Source: Bacteroidales bacterium (GTDB lineage: Bacteria > Bacteroidota > Bacteroidia > Bacteroidales > Paludibacteraceae). From it: 41,435 bases of DNA. Positions within the stretch are counted from its first letter, which is position 1; each line of letters starts with the position of its first letter. Below the pieces are notes generated by a model. It had not been told where the DNA came from. It saw only the letters and a list, made by a program, of their open reading frames with translations, and made no database searches. The stretch covers positions 1 through 41,435 of the forward strand of contig JAGHSG010000055.1 in assembly GCA_018066005.1 (NCBI GenBank), read 5' to 3'. The translations under genes were made by a program, and so were the position numbers. Positions 1 to 7,894 of this stretch are shown here, piece after piece.

Positions 1-141
1 TATGGACAGATTGCACACCTGTTACGCACCCGTGCGCCGGTCGCCGCCAACGGTATTGCTACCATCGCGCTGCCCCTCGACTTGCATGTGTTAGGCCTGT
101 CGCTAGCGTTCATCCTGAGCCAGGATCAAACTCTTCGTTGT
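1..141 (-). rRNA. rrs: 16S ribosomal RNA, 5' end only (partial)
   Basis: Read on the minus strand, the segment contains the universal 16S 5' motif AGAGTTTGATCCTGGCTCAG followed by GATGAACGCTAGCGACAGGC and the usual 'ACACATGCAAGTCGAG' stretch. The GCTAGCGACAGGC version is typical of Bacteroidetes. Only about the first 140 nt are present and the gene continues off the left edge. The mature 5' end is placed about 7 nt upstream of AGAGTTTG by analogy with other bacteria, so it is accurate to a few bases. It is driven by two tandem promoters to the right (336-367 and 483-514). Confidence 0.97.
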
Positions 142-335
142 AAAATAATTATAATCTCGCTCAGAATAATCGATTTATTAAATAAGTGTACTTGACAGGG
201 AACTTATTTTTTCCCAAATTACTTGTACTACATCTATTGTTTCAATCTTTCAAAGGTCACTTTTTCAAGCGGATTTCTATTCGAAATCATTGTGTATTTT
301 CGTAGGCCGAAGCGTTTTCGGCGCGAAATCGGATG

Positions 336-367
336 CAAAATTACAACAAATTTTTGACATGACCAAA
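336..367 (-). promoter_or_regulatory. rRNA operon promoter P2 (proximal)
   Basis: On the minus strand a TTTG (364-367) is followed by exactly 20 nt and then TAATTTTG (336-343). This matches the Bacteroidetes primary-sigma consensus TTTG / 19-21 nt / TAnnTTTG. Transcription would start near 329 and give a leader of about 190 nt before 16S. No other element is needed to explain the site. Confidence 0.85.
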
Positions 368-482
368 TTTTTTTGCATTTTTTTTGAAAAAAGTTTGTAA
401 GTCATTGATTATCAGTATGCATCTTTTTCACTCTTTTCGGGCACTTTTTCGGGACGCTTCCCGTAGTGGGCGAAAAGGACTG

Positions 483-514
483 CAAAGGTACTGCTTTTTT
501 TGGAACTGACCAAA
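483..514 (-). promoter_or_regulatory. rRNA operon promoter P1 (distal)
   Basis: On the minus strand TTTG (511-514), a 20-nt spacer and TACCTTTG (483-490) form a second perfect match to the Bacteroidetes promoter consensus, about 147 bp upstream of P2. Tandem promoters are usual for rRNA operons. The same TACCTTTG -7 box recurs at the rpoD, gldD and 17507 promoters in this window. Confidence 0.85.
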
Positions 515-560
515 TAAAAAGATAAAAAACGTAAAAAAAAGTTAGACACCTTTATATATA

Positions 561-587
561 ATATACGCGCGCACGCGTACGCGTATG
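561..587. other. 27-bp strictly alternating purine-pyrimidine tract
   Basis: Every base from 561 to 587 alternates purine and pyrimidine, and most of the central part is CG/CA/TA steps. Such tracts can flip to Z-DNA under negative supercoiling. It lies about 45-75 bp upstream of the -33 box of rRNA promoter P1, where strong transcription would generate negative supercoils. The alternation is seen directly; any structural or regulatory role is inference. Confidence 0.6.
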
Positions 588-647
588 GGTATGTCACGAA
601 AATTCTTTAGTAATATTACACAAATACCATACAGATGGTATAGAAAG

Positions 648-691
648 AACCCGTAGGGAACCCGCTATGAACCCGCTATGAACCCGTTAAA
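648..691. repeat. Four tandem 11-bp repeats, consensus AACCCGCTATG
   Basis: Four head-to-tail 11-mers: AACCCGTAGGG, AACCCGCTATG, AACCCGCTATG, AACCCGTTAAA. The middle two are identical and the outer two vary only in the last four or five bases. The array sits between the rpoD terminator and the rRNA promoter region. An 11-bp period keeps copies roughly on one face of the helix, so a protein-binding array is possible, but no function is known to me. Confidence 0.85.
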
Positions 692-701
692 TCCCCGAAA
701 A

Positions 702-730
702 AAATCCGGACCGCTAAGCAGTCCGGATTT
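702..730 (-). terminator. Rho-independent terminator of rpoD
   Basis: On the minus strand, immediately after rpoD, the stem AAATCCGGAC / GTCCGGATTT (10 bp, 9-nt loop) runs into a T-rich tract (minus strand GGATTTTTTTCGGGG). This is a standard intrinsic terminator that separates the rpoD transcript from the rRNA operon. Confidence 0.85.
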
Positions 731-738
731 TTGGGGTC

Positions 739-1602
739 TTAACCTAAATACGTTTTGAGAATTCTGGATTTAGATGAAGAGTGCAGTTTTTTAATTGCTT
801 TTTCCTTAATCTGGCGAACACGCTCGCGTGTGAGGTGCAAGTCATCGCCAATCTCTTCAAGCGTTTTTTCCGGCATTCCGATGCCAAAGAACTTGCGCAG
901 GATGTCTGCTTCACGCGCGGTAAGTGTGTTCAGCGCACGGTCTATCTCGCGGGACAAAGACTCATTAATCAGTCCGCGGTCAGCGTTGGGGCTGTCCTCG
1001 TTAACCATAACGTCGATTAGGCAGTTATCCTCACCCTCAACAACAAAAGGAGCGTCCACCGATACGTGACGGCCGGACATTTTGAGAGTGTCAGCGATTT
1101 TATCTACCGGGATGTCCAGCACTTCGGCCAGTTCTTCGGCAGACGGTTTGCGCTCGTGCTCTTGCTCAAAGCGCTGATAAGCTTTGTTGATTTTGTTCAG
1201 CGAGCCGACTTGGTTAAGCGGCAGGCGGACGATACGAGACTGTTCGGCCAAAGCTTGAAGGATAGATTGACGTATCCACCAAACAGCGTAGGAAATGAAC
1301 TTAAAGCCGCGCGTTTCATCGAATTTCTCAGCTGCTTTAATAAGCCCTAAATTGCCTTCATTAATCAAGTCAGGTAAACTAAGTCCTTGATTCTGATACT
1401 GTTTTGCTACAGAAACGACGAAACGGAGGTTAGCTCTGGTCAGGCGTTCGAGTGCGGCGCGGTCGCCGTTACGAATACGTCCTGCCAATTCCACTTCCTC
1501 TTCAACCGTGACGAGGTCTTCACGACCAATCTCCTGGAGATACTTATCCAGAGACGCCGACTCACGGTTGGTGATTGATTTAGTAATTTTAAGTTGACGC
1601 AT
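739..1602 (-). CDS. rpoD: RNA polymerase primary sigma factor, short Bacteroidetes type
   Basis: The 287-aa product is the housekeeping sigma factor that directs RNA polymerase to TTTG/TAnnTTTG promoters. Visible regions: 1.2 near residues 18-50 (SLDKYLQEIGRE), region 2 at about 54-123 with the -10-reading helix (FISYAVWWIRQSI), region 3 at about 130-205, and region 4 at about 222-280 with the helix-turn-helix (EEIGDDLHLTRERVRQIKEKA). The large N-terminal region 1.1 of E. coli sigma70 is absent, as usual for the ~286-aa Bacteroidetes sigma-A. The ATG start lies 21 bp downstream of a tRNA-Arg gene on the same strand. The two probably share the promoter at 1860-1891 and end at the terminator at 702-730. 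Confidence 0.97.
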   Translation of the reverse strand: MRQLKITKSITNRESASLDKYLQEIGREDLVTVEEEVELAGRIRNGDRAALERLTRANLRFVVSVAKQYQNQGLSLPDLINEGNLGLIKAAEKFDETRGFKFISYAVWWIRQSILQALAEQSRIVRLPLNQVGSLNKINKAYQRFEQEHERKPSAEELAEVLDIPVDKIADTLKMSGRHVSVDAPFVVEGEDNCLIDVMVNEDSPNADRGLINESLSREIDRALNTLTAREADILRKFFGIGMPEKTLEEIGDDLHLTRERVRQIKEKAIKKLHSSSKSRILKTYLG

Positions 1603-1623
1603 AATAAAATATTGTGTCTTTTG

Positions 1624-1697
1624 TGATCCGGCCGGGAGTCGAACCCGGGACCCACAGCTTAGAAGGCTGTTGCTCTATCCAACTGAGCTACCGGACC
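1624..1697 (-). tRNA. tRNA-Arg (anticodon TCT)
   Basis: The minus strand folds into a full cloverleaf of 74 nt. The acceptor GGTCCGG pairs with CCGGATC with one G-U, the anticodon arm is ACAGC-CTTCTAA-GCTGT with TCT at the anticodon, and the T-loop is GGTTCGACTCC. The discriminator base is A and no CCA is encoded. It lies between the promoter at 1860-1891 and rpoD and is probably processed from the rpoD transcript. Confidence 0.95.
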
Positions 1698-1770
1698 CTC
1701 GCGTTCGGCAAACGGGCGCTTTTGTCGATACCGTCCACTAAATCGACGGGCGCACCATTGCCTCCGCTCT

Positions 1771-1794
1771 CCGAAAAAATCAAGATTTTTTCGG
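1771..1794 (+). terminator. Terminator-like inverted repeat, plus orientation
   Basis: CCGAAAAAATC and GATTTTTTCGG form an 11-bp stem with a 2-nt loop. On the plus strand it is followed by GTTTTTATTTT, as in an intrinsic terminator. No plus-strand gene precedes it. On the minus strand the same hairpin falls inside the leader upstream of the tRNA-Arg, where it is followed by GAGAGCGG and would not terminate. It may block antisense transcription from the rRNA/rpoD side or be a leader structure. Confidence 0.5.
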
Positions 1795-1859
1795 GTTTTT
1801 ATTTTCCTAATCTTAACCTTATAATGCAATTTAAACCATTATACGGCAAAATAGGGCTG

Positions 1860-1891
1860 CAAAGGTACACTTTTTTTATGACATTTGCAAA
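1860..1891 (-). promoter_or_regulatory. Promoter for tRNA-Arg-rpoD
   Basis: On the minus strand TTTG (1888-1891), a 20-nt spacer and TACCTTTG (1860-1867) match the Bacteroidetes consensus perfectly. The start site would be near 1853. It lies only about 17 bp after the trxA stop codon. The 1698-1859 stretch holds the leader, with the inverted repeat at 1771-1794, and no gene. Confidence 0.8.
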
Positions 1892-1908
1892 TTTTTCGTC
1901 AAAAAACT

Positions 1909-2223
1909 TTACAAAAGTGTATCCAGAGCTTTTTCCAAGTCAGGTTTGCGGGCGGCACCGACGTGGCGGTCCACCAACTCACCATTCTTAAACATCAGCA
2001 TCGTGGGGATGTTCATAATGCCAAATTCCTCACACGTATCCGGATTATCATCCACGTTCAGTTTGCCGACGCGGATACGTCCTTCATACTCGGTTGCTAA
2101 CTCATCCACAATGGGAAGCATCATCTTGCAAGGCCCACACCACGGAGCCCAAAAATCTACCACGAGGGGAGTGCCCTCGCCTACCAACTCCTTTAAGTTG
2201 GCATCTGTTACTTCTAAAGTCAT
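1909..2223 (-). CDS. trxA: Thioredoxin
   Basis: The 104-aa product is a classical single-domain cytoplasmic thioredoxin that reduces protein disulfides and is recycled by thioredoxin reductase. The redox site is WCGPC with cysteines at residues 29 and 32. The conserved cis-proline motif (NIPTMLMF) and the buried Asp of VVDFWA are present, and the length is normal. The ATG overlaps the clpC-like stop as ATGA, so translation is probably coupled. It is the last gene of the run beginning at 11988. No convincing terminator follows; only a weak ACTTT-tgt-AAAGT stem overlaps its stop. Confidence 0.95.
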   Translation of the reverse strand: MTLEVTDANLKELVGEGTPLVVDFWAPWCGPCKMMLPIVDELATEYEGRIRVGKLNVDDNPDTCEEFGIMNIPTMLMFKNGELVDRHVGAARKPDLEKALDTLL

Positions 2224-4583
2224 AATGTATTTATTTTTATATTTTTTATTTCAGGATCACGCATCAGTTGGTCGGTAATCTGGTCTTCCAGACCCGCTTG
2301 CACCGCCCTTTTGACGGGTCGGGCACCCATCTTGGGGTTATACGCTTTTTCCAACAGTTGCTTCTTGGCAGCAGCCGAAACAGACAGACGATGTCCCTGT
2401 TCAAGCAGTCGTTTTTGCAGCAACGACACCTCTATATCTATTATGCGCGCGATGTGCTCACGCGTAAGCGGCGCAAAGGTGATAATGTCGTCAATACGGT
2501 TCACAAACTCCGGCGGGAAGGTCTTCTCCAACGCTTTCTTCATCGTCTGTTCGGCAACCGTTTGTGTCACCTCGCCGGACTCAAAGCCCACGCCGGCACC
2601 AAAATCGTTCAACTGCCTTGTTCCTACATTAGATGTCAGGATAATAATCGTATTGCGGAAATCAACCGAACGTCCCTGACGGTCTGTCATCCGACCCTCA
2701 TCCAGCACCTGCAAAAGGACATTGAAAATGTCCGGATGGGCTTTCTCTATCTCATCAAACAGCACAATCGAATAGGGGCGACGGCGAACAGCCTCGGTCA
2801 GTTTACCGCCCTCCTCGTGTGCTATATACCCCGGAGGCGCTCCCACCAACAGCGAGACGGTATGTTTCTCCATATATTCCGACATATCAAAGCGGATGAC
2901 AGCATCCCGCGAGCCGAACATCTCTTCTGCCAAGCACTGTGCCAAGTAGGTCTTGCCGACACCTGTCGGACCCAGGAAGAAGAAAGTCCCTATCGGACGG
3001 CGGGGGTCACGCAACCCCAGACGCGAACGGCGAATAGCCCGTACGACGCGGTCGATGGCCTGGTCCTGACCCATAATACGACGGTGCAGCGCCTCCGGCA
3101 GAGCCATTAACTGCTCATTTTCCTTGCGAGCCACCCGCTGAACAGGCACGCCCGACATGACGCTGACCACACGCGCTATATCTTCCGCCGTCACCACTTT
3201 GGACGTGCATCGCGCACCTGCCTCGTCCATAGCGTCGATGGCTTTGTCGGGCAGAGCACGGTCGGTGATGTAACGCTCCGTGAGCACAGCACAGGCCTGC
3301 AAAGCTTCGTCGGTGTAAATCTTGCGGTGATGGTCGCTGTACGAAGACCTCAAACCGTGCAGTATTTGAACGGTCTCATCAATCGTTGTGGGCCGAACGG
3401 TCACTTTTTGGAAACGCCGTTCCAAAGCGGCATCTTTCTCGATGGACAGACGATATTCAGCCGTCGTGGTGGCACCAATGCACTGCACTTCGCCCCGCGA
3501 CAGAGCCGGTTTGAGTATATTGGCGGCATCCAACGAACCGGACGCGTTGCCGGCACCTATGATGGTGTGTATTTCGTCGATGAACAGGATGATTTCGGGA
3601 TGGTTGAACAGTTCGTCCACAATATCTTTCATCCGCTCCTCAAACTGTCCGCGGTAAGTCGTACCTGCCACAATAGAAGCCATATCCAACGCCACAACAC
3701 GCAATTTATTCAGGTGTTTGGACTTGGACTTGACCCATTTCAGTGCCAGCCCTTCCACAATAGCCGTCTTACCCACGCCGGCGTCGCCTATCAGGATAGG
3801 GTTATTCTTCTTGCGACGCGCCAGAATCTGCTCCAACCTGTTTATCTCCGCACGGCGACCGATGACGGGGTCCAATAAGCCCTCGCGTGCCATCTGTGTC
3901 AAGTCGCGACTGAAATAATCCAAGGCGGGCGTATCCGACTCGGGTTCTTTGGGCGGCTCGTTATTGCCGTTATCTTCGGGCACATCGGGCGTCGGCATAT
4001 CCGACTTGCGTCCCGGGCGCGAGTTGAGCAACAGGAAACCAGCACCTGCTATGTGCGAGAATAAACTATTTGCCATACGCTCTGCCTCCTTGGCAAACTC
4101 TTTCTCTTCCTCCTCATCGGGACGGGGCTTCTCCACCGCCGAATCCAGACGTTCGGCAGGGTGCGGATACAGCCGCTCTATCGAGTTATAATTGATATTA
4201 TAATCCCTGTTCAGCAACATAGCCGGGTAGTTAGCCCGCTCTTGCAGCAGCGCCAACAGGATGTGCACCGACCCGCACGCGTTCGCCTGGTAAGCCTCAC
4301 GCTCCAACATAGCCATCCGCAGAATAAGAGATGTCGTGTCCGTGAAATCGGGATGAATAGGCGGATTAGGAGTCAGCGTTCTCAGTTGGAGATTCTCCTC
4401 CAAGTTTTGTTTGAGTTCGGTGAACATCACCCCACTGCGGCAAAGCAACTCAAACGCCTTGCCCTCTTGCAAACGCAATATGCCCAGCATCAGATGCTCC
4501 GGCCCCAGCAGCACGTTGTGCAGACGGCCGACCTCCTCCGAGGCGTATTGCATAATCTTATTAAAATTTTGTGTATAGTTCAT
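2220..4583 (-). CDS. clpC: ClpC/ClpA-type AAA+ unfoldase, without middle domain
   Basis: The 787-aa double-ATPase Hsp100 unfoldase should feed substrates to ClpP. The N-terminal Clp-N repeat domain spans about 1-145 and is followed by an acidic, proline-rich linker (about 150-225). AAA1 has Walker A GDAGVGKT at 266-273. AAA2 has Walker A GPTGVGKT at 538-545, and the ClpP-docking loop reads VGF (665-667) in place of IGF/IGL. Canonical ClpC carries a coiled-coil middle domain of about 50 residues after the DEAGAR motif; here DEAGAR (about 453) runs almost directly into the AEDIARVVSVMSG linker. That makes it ClpA-like in layout although the sequence is ClpC-like. The start overlaps the porin stop as TAATG. 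No clpP or clpS is in the window. Confidence 0.9.
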   Translation of the reverse strand: MNYTQNFNKIMQYASEEVGRLHNVLLGPEHLMLGILRLQEGKAFELLCRSGVMFTELKQNLEENLQLRTLTPNPPIHPDFTDTTSLILRMAMLEREAYQANACGSVHILLALLQERANYPAMLLNRDYNINYNSIERLYPHPAERLDSAVEKPRPDEEEEKEFAKEAERMANSLFSHIAGAGFLLLNSRPGRKSDMPTPDVPEDNGNNEPPKEPESDTPALDYFSRDLTQMAREGLLDPVIGRRAEINRLEQILARRKKNNPILIGDAGVGKTAIVEGLALKWVKSKSKHLNKLRVVALDMASIVAGTTYRGQFEERMKDIVDELFNHPEIILFIDEIHTIIGAGNASGSLDAANILKPALSRGEVQCIGATTTAEYRLSIEKDAALERRFQKVTVRPTTIDETVQILHGLRSSYSDHHRKIYTDEALQACAVLTERYITDRALPDKAIDAMDEAGARCTSKVVTAEDIARVVSVMSGVPVQRVARKENEQLMALPEALHRRIMGQDQAIDRVVRAIRRSRLGLRDPRRPIGTFFFLGPTGVGKTYLAQCLAEEMFGSRDAVIRFDMSEYMEKHTVSLLVGAPPGYIAHEEGGKLTEAVRRRPYSIVLFDEIEKAHPDIFNVLLQVLDEGRMTDRQGRSVDFRNTIIILTSNVGTRQLNDFGAGVGFESGEVTQTVAEQTMKKALEKTFPPEFVNRIDDIITFAPLTREHIARIIDIEVSLLQKRLLEQGHRLSVSAAAKKQLLEKAYNPKMGARPVKRAVQAGLEDQITDQLMRDPEIKNIKINTL

Positions 4584-6604
4584 TACTTATAAAAATGGAA
4601 TGCCAGTCCGGCACGAAAAACATCAGGGTTATTAGGATATGTCGGCATCGAGAAATAGTAGCGCGACATAAACGTCGTATTGAAATGCTCATACATCGCG
4701 AAGAAACGCAGGTGCAACAAGCGCACATAGAAATTGACATACACGTTCAGCGTCGGATAGTTACCCACTTTCTCCTCCGTCTGTGCGCAGAACTGACCCA
4801 GAGCAGGGTCCCAAATGGGCGCATAATACGTGGTGTTATACTTCAAATCCACACCTATCTGCGCATCCAACGCCTTGAACCACGTGCCGTGATAATACAG
4901 GTTGGAGTAGAGCGCTATCATAGGAACGGCTATGTATTCCGACGATGAATACTGGTAAATAACGTGGTTATCCCAGTTAATCCAAGGTGTCGTCAGGTTG
5001 AGTTGCATATCTACCGCCAGCAACGAGATAGAACCTTTGGTCATCTGTTGCGGGCCCGGAGCCCCGTGCTCAAAATAGATATACTTGGATATATTTTCAT
5101 AATCCACTTTGACACGCGGCGTCACCCACTGGGTCGGATAAGCCACCTGACCGCCGATGTGCAGTTTATATGATTTAGCAAAGTCGTTCTGCTTATCCGT
5201 CACCTTGTTATATCCCCAGCGGTAGTGGTTGCTGTTGTAGTGCAGCAGGTAATAATTAGGTGTCTCGTTGCGGAAAGACGCCTCGGCACGAAGGGTCAGC
5301 GTGTCCTTGCCCAACTGAAAACGGCCGTCCAGATGACCGTACACGTCAAACTGACCTATCTTGTACCCGTACAGGCACACCTCACCGCCAAAACCGTAAT
5401 ACACGTACTTACCCCTGTTCTTGTACAACTCACCGCCGACAAAGATATTGTTTTGCCACGTGTAATTATACTTATTGTCCGCCATGTGGTGCAGCGGTTG
5501 CGACAAGTAAGCATTGTAATCCAATCCAACCTGCGAAAAATCGTTATACTCCGTCGTGGCATTCAGGAATCGCTGCGCCTCGTGAGTAGCAAAGACCGTT
5601 GCACCGAATTTGAGTTTGGTGTTGAACTCCTCCTCAAAGGTCGCCGACAGTGTGTTACGAATAGTCAGCGTAGCCGCCGAGTCCAACGTCGAAGTCAGGT
5701 TGCGGTAACAATTCGGATAGAACTCCTGCCTACTCTGCTCCTTATACCGACGGGTCTGCTCATTCGTCTCAAAGACGTGACGGAAAGTCATCACGGGCAC
5801 ATAAACAACCTTCGTCGAGTCCAACTCGACCCACTTGCCGCGTTTGTCGCGCTCCTTGTAATGAACGGTCTCCTCACGCTCCACGCAGATGCTGTAATAG
5901 TGGTTCAGATACCCCGCCAGATAGCGATACCCCGTCATACCCTCCATATTGGTGGCAATATCTTCCGTCTTCATCTCCTTGTCCCTAATCTGCGACGGGT
6001 CGACCAGACCGCCGTTCTCGAAGGTACTCATCCTATTGAACGTGAACGCCGCTTGCAGACTGTAATGGTTGCCGTTATACGACGTGAACGCCGTGCCGTT
6101 GAACGTCTTTCCCGCCTGCGACTTGTAATGACCCACCGCGTTGGTGAAGTTCAACGTCGTACCGAAATTCCAACGGGGCGTGATATTGCCCGTGAACAGG
6201 AACTTCAACTCGTCATCCTCGTGGTACGTCTTGAAACCGCGCTTGTAGGATATATACGAATAAGGTGTCGTCGTGTTGTAGAAATGAACGGTCTGCGGGG
6301 TCGGCGTATAGATATCATACGCGTCGCCGAACAGGAAATCCGTGCGGTGCGTGCGGTCAAAATAAATAGCCGACATAGCAGGGGAAATGAGGTTGCCGTT
6401 GAATAAGTTGCATATACTCAAATCATACAACTCGTTACGCATGGCAAAGTTCATAAACGAACTATCCACAGGCACCGTATCCGCCAATTCCAACGGACGC
6501 GGCAACTCCCACGAACGGATAACCGTCTTAGGGAGTTTATTCTTGGCCGTCAAGGGCACACACACCATCAACAGCAACAGACCATATATCCTACTCCTGC
6601 GCAC
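4583..6604 (-). CDS. Putative outer-membrane porin (Porin_10 type)
   Basis: The 673-aa protein has an N-terminal signal peptide (RIYGLLLLMVCVPLTA) and then many amphipathic strands rich in Tyr, Thr and Asn, ending in FHFYK, as in outer-membrane beta-barrels. It resembles the Bacteroidetes 'putative porin' family Porin_10. The start is a GTG placed directly after the TAG stop of the GH57 gene (TAGGTG), with no upstream alternative before that stop, which implies coupled translation. The 3' end overlaps the clpC-like start. Placement in a glycogen/chaperone run says little about substrate, so the solute is unknown. Confidence 0.8.
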   Translation of the reverse strand: MRRSRIYGLLLLMVCVPLTAKNKLPKTVIRSWELPRPLELADTVPVDSSFMNFAMRNELYDLSICNLFNGNLISPAMSAIYFDRTHRTDFLFGDAYDIYTPTPQTVHFYNTTTPYSYISYKRGFKTYHEDDELKFLFTGNITPRWNFGTTLNFTNAVGHYKSQAGKTFNGTAFTSYNGNHYSLQAAFTFNRMSTFENGGLVDPSQIRDKEMKTEDIATNMEGMTGYRYLAGYLNHYYSICVEREETVHYKERDKRGKWVELDSTKVVYVPVMTFRHVFETNEQTRRYKEQSRQEFYPNCYRNLTSTLDSAATLTIRNTLSATFEEEFNTKLKFGATVFATHEAQRFLNATTEYNDFSQVGLDYNAYLSQPLHHMADNKYNYTWQNNIFVGGELYKNRGKYVYYGFGGEVCLYGYKIGQFDVYGHLDGRFQLGKDTLTLRAEASFRNETPNYYLLHYNSNHYRWGYNKVTDKQNDFAKSYKLHIGGQVAYPTQWVTPRVKVDYENISKYIYFEHGAPGPQQMTKGSISLLAVDMQLNLTTPWINWDNHVIYQYSSSEYIAVPMIALYSNLYYHGTWFKALDAQIGVDLKYNTTYYAPIWDPALGQFCAQTEEKVGNYPTLNVYVNFYVRLLHLRFFAMYEHFNTTFMSRYYFSMPTYPNNPDVFRAGLAFHFYK

Positions 6605-7879
6605 CTACTTCTTTTTCCTCAACTTGCGAATCTCCGCATTCAGGTCTGCTATCTCTTTCTCTTGATTGGTAATCGTTTTCAGCAGCGAGTTCAGTTCCTC
6701 GTTCTCGATGGTCGTCGGGTACTGCTCGTCCACGCGCTGCAAGAAATCGCTCAGCACGTTCATATAGTTAATGAACGCGTCGTATGCCGACTCAAACGTC
6801 GATGACCCTTGGTCGATATGGTTCATATAATGCAGGAAATTGGCATCCTGCAACAGGGTCCAGTCACGTTTCAAACCCTTGTCCTGACACAGGTGAACAC
6901 GCTCCGTCACGGCGTAGAACTTATTCGTTGCCTCCTGCTGCAAATCGTTACCTAAGAACGTGCTCAAATCCTTGCCCTCGCCCGTCCACGTCAGCGGATA
7001 CGGCGACACGATAGGTTCGGTAACTGTCATCTTCTTGGCGGCCTCGGCGGGGGTCAGGAACGTCATACCCTGCTCAATGGCATAGTAAGGCAACGCTTTC
7101 ATAAACTCAAAGATACCCGTACCCTCCGTCTGCATGATACCAAACGTCTCAGCACCCATCCACAGGTTAACCAACTGCTCCGACTCGGGAGTGGAAGCCA
7201 ACTTATTCACAAATTTCTCTGCATCCATCGGGAAATCTGCCCAATTGGGGTCGCTGAAATGGAAACTCAACGCATCACTCAAACCCGCATTGCGCAGCAG
7301 CAACGACTGCTTATTCGATATGCAGGTCGAATACAGATAATTGGCCGACTTGTACGACAAGATATGCTTGGCACCTTCGCTCATAATCGTCTTGTAACCC
7401 CATTTCAACGCCTGCTCGGCTATCTCGTCCGAATAGAGCAACTCGGTGTTCCACAACGTGTTAGACGTAACGCCCAACACATCGCTCACCTTGTCGGCGT
7501 GCTGCTTCAACTGCTCCTCGAACTCCGACGGGTTGCACTGTGCCGCCAAGGAATACGAATAAGGAACACGGACGAACTCCACACATTTGGTGGCTGCCAG
7601 GTCCTTCAGCACGTCTATCATCTCCGGCACAAACTGCTCAAACAATTCCAGCATAGTACCACTAACCGCCAAACCGCAGTGGAACTTGTTCTTACTCAAC
7701 CTAATCATCTCGCGAATGGTCTTGCACAAAGGCATATACGACGTGTTAGTCAACCACGTTATATACTCCTCCGTGGCCATATCATCGTAATAATAATGGT
7801 CTTGCCCTATCTCAAAAAAACGGTATCTTTTCAACCGATACGGGGCATGCATTTGAAAACAAAAACAGATATTCTTCAT
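6605..7879 (-). CDS. GH57 alpha-amylase-like protein with altered catalytic site
   Basis: The 424-aa cytoplasmic protein is a member of glycoside hydrolase family 57 of the kind linked to bacterial glycogen genes. The start FCFQMHAPYRL is the usual GH57 N-terminal strand. The nucleophile motif is intact (NTELLYSDE, Glu146). The acid/base region, normally D-[GY]-E-x-F-G (for example DYETFG), reads GAETFG with Gly at 242, so the catalytic Asp is missing. A charged C-terminal coiled coil (about 388-424) follows the domain. It sits downstream of the debranching enzyme and GT4 genes, as in other Bacteroidales, and is separated from GT4 by the hairpin array at 7895-7993. It may be a catalytically dead regulatory or binding subunit. 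Confidence 0.85.
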   Translation of the reverse strand: MKNICFCFQMHAPYRLKRYRFFEIGQDHYYYDDMATEEYITWLTNTSYMPLCKTIREMIRLSKNKFHCGLAVSGTMLELFEQFVPEMIDVLKDLAATKCVEFVRVPYSYSLAAQCNPSEFEEQLKQHADKVSDVLGVTSNTLWNTELLYSDEIAEQALKWGYKTIMSEGAKHILSYKSANYLYSTCISNKQSLLLRNAGLSDALSFHFSDPNWADFPMDAEKFVNKLASTPESEQLVNLWMGAETFGIMQTEGTGIFEFMKALPYYAIEQGMTFLTPAEAAKKMTVTEPIVSPYPLTWTGEGKDLSTFLGNDLQQEATNKFYAVTERVHLCQDKGLKRDWTLLQDANFLHYMNHIDQGSSTFESAYDAFINYMNVLSDFLQRVDEQYPTTIENEELNSLLKTITNQEKEIADLNAEIRKLRKKK

Positions 7880-7894
7880 ATTTCTTAATTATTT

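Noticed and set aside
412..597. Open frame of 61 codons on the minus strand between rpoD and 16S
   Set aside because: It overlaps rRNA promoter P1 and the alternating GC tract, is low-complexity, and resembles no protein family; it is an accident of the promoter region.
5225..6406. Long plus-strand open frame opposite the porin gene (393 codons)
   Set aside because: It is a shadow frame made by the codon bias of the porin gene; the porin has a signal peptide, barrel pattern and operon overlaps on both sides.
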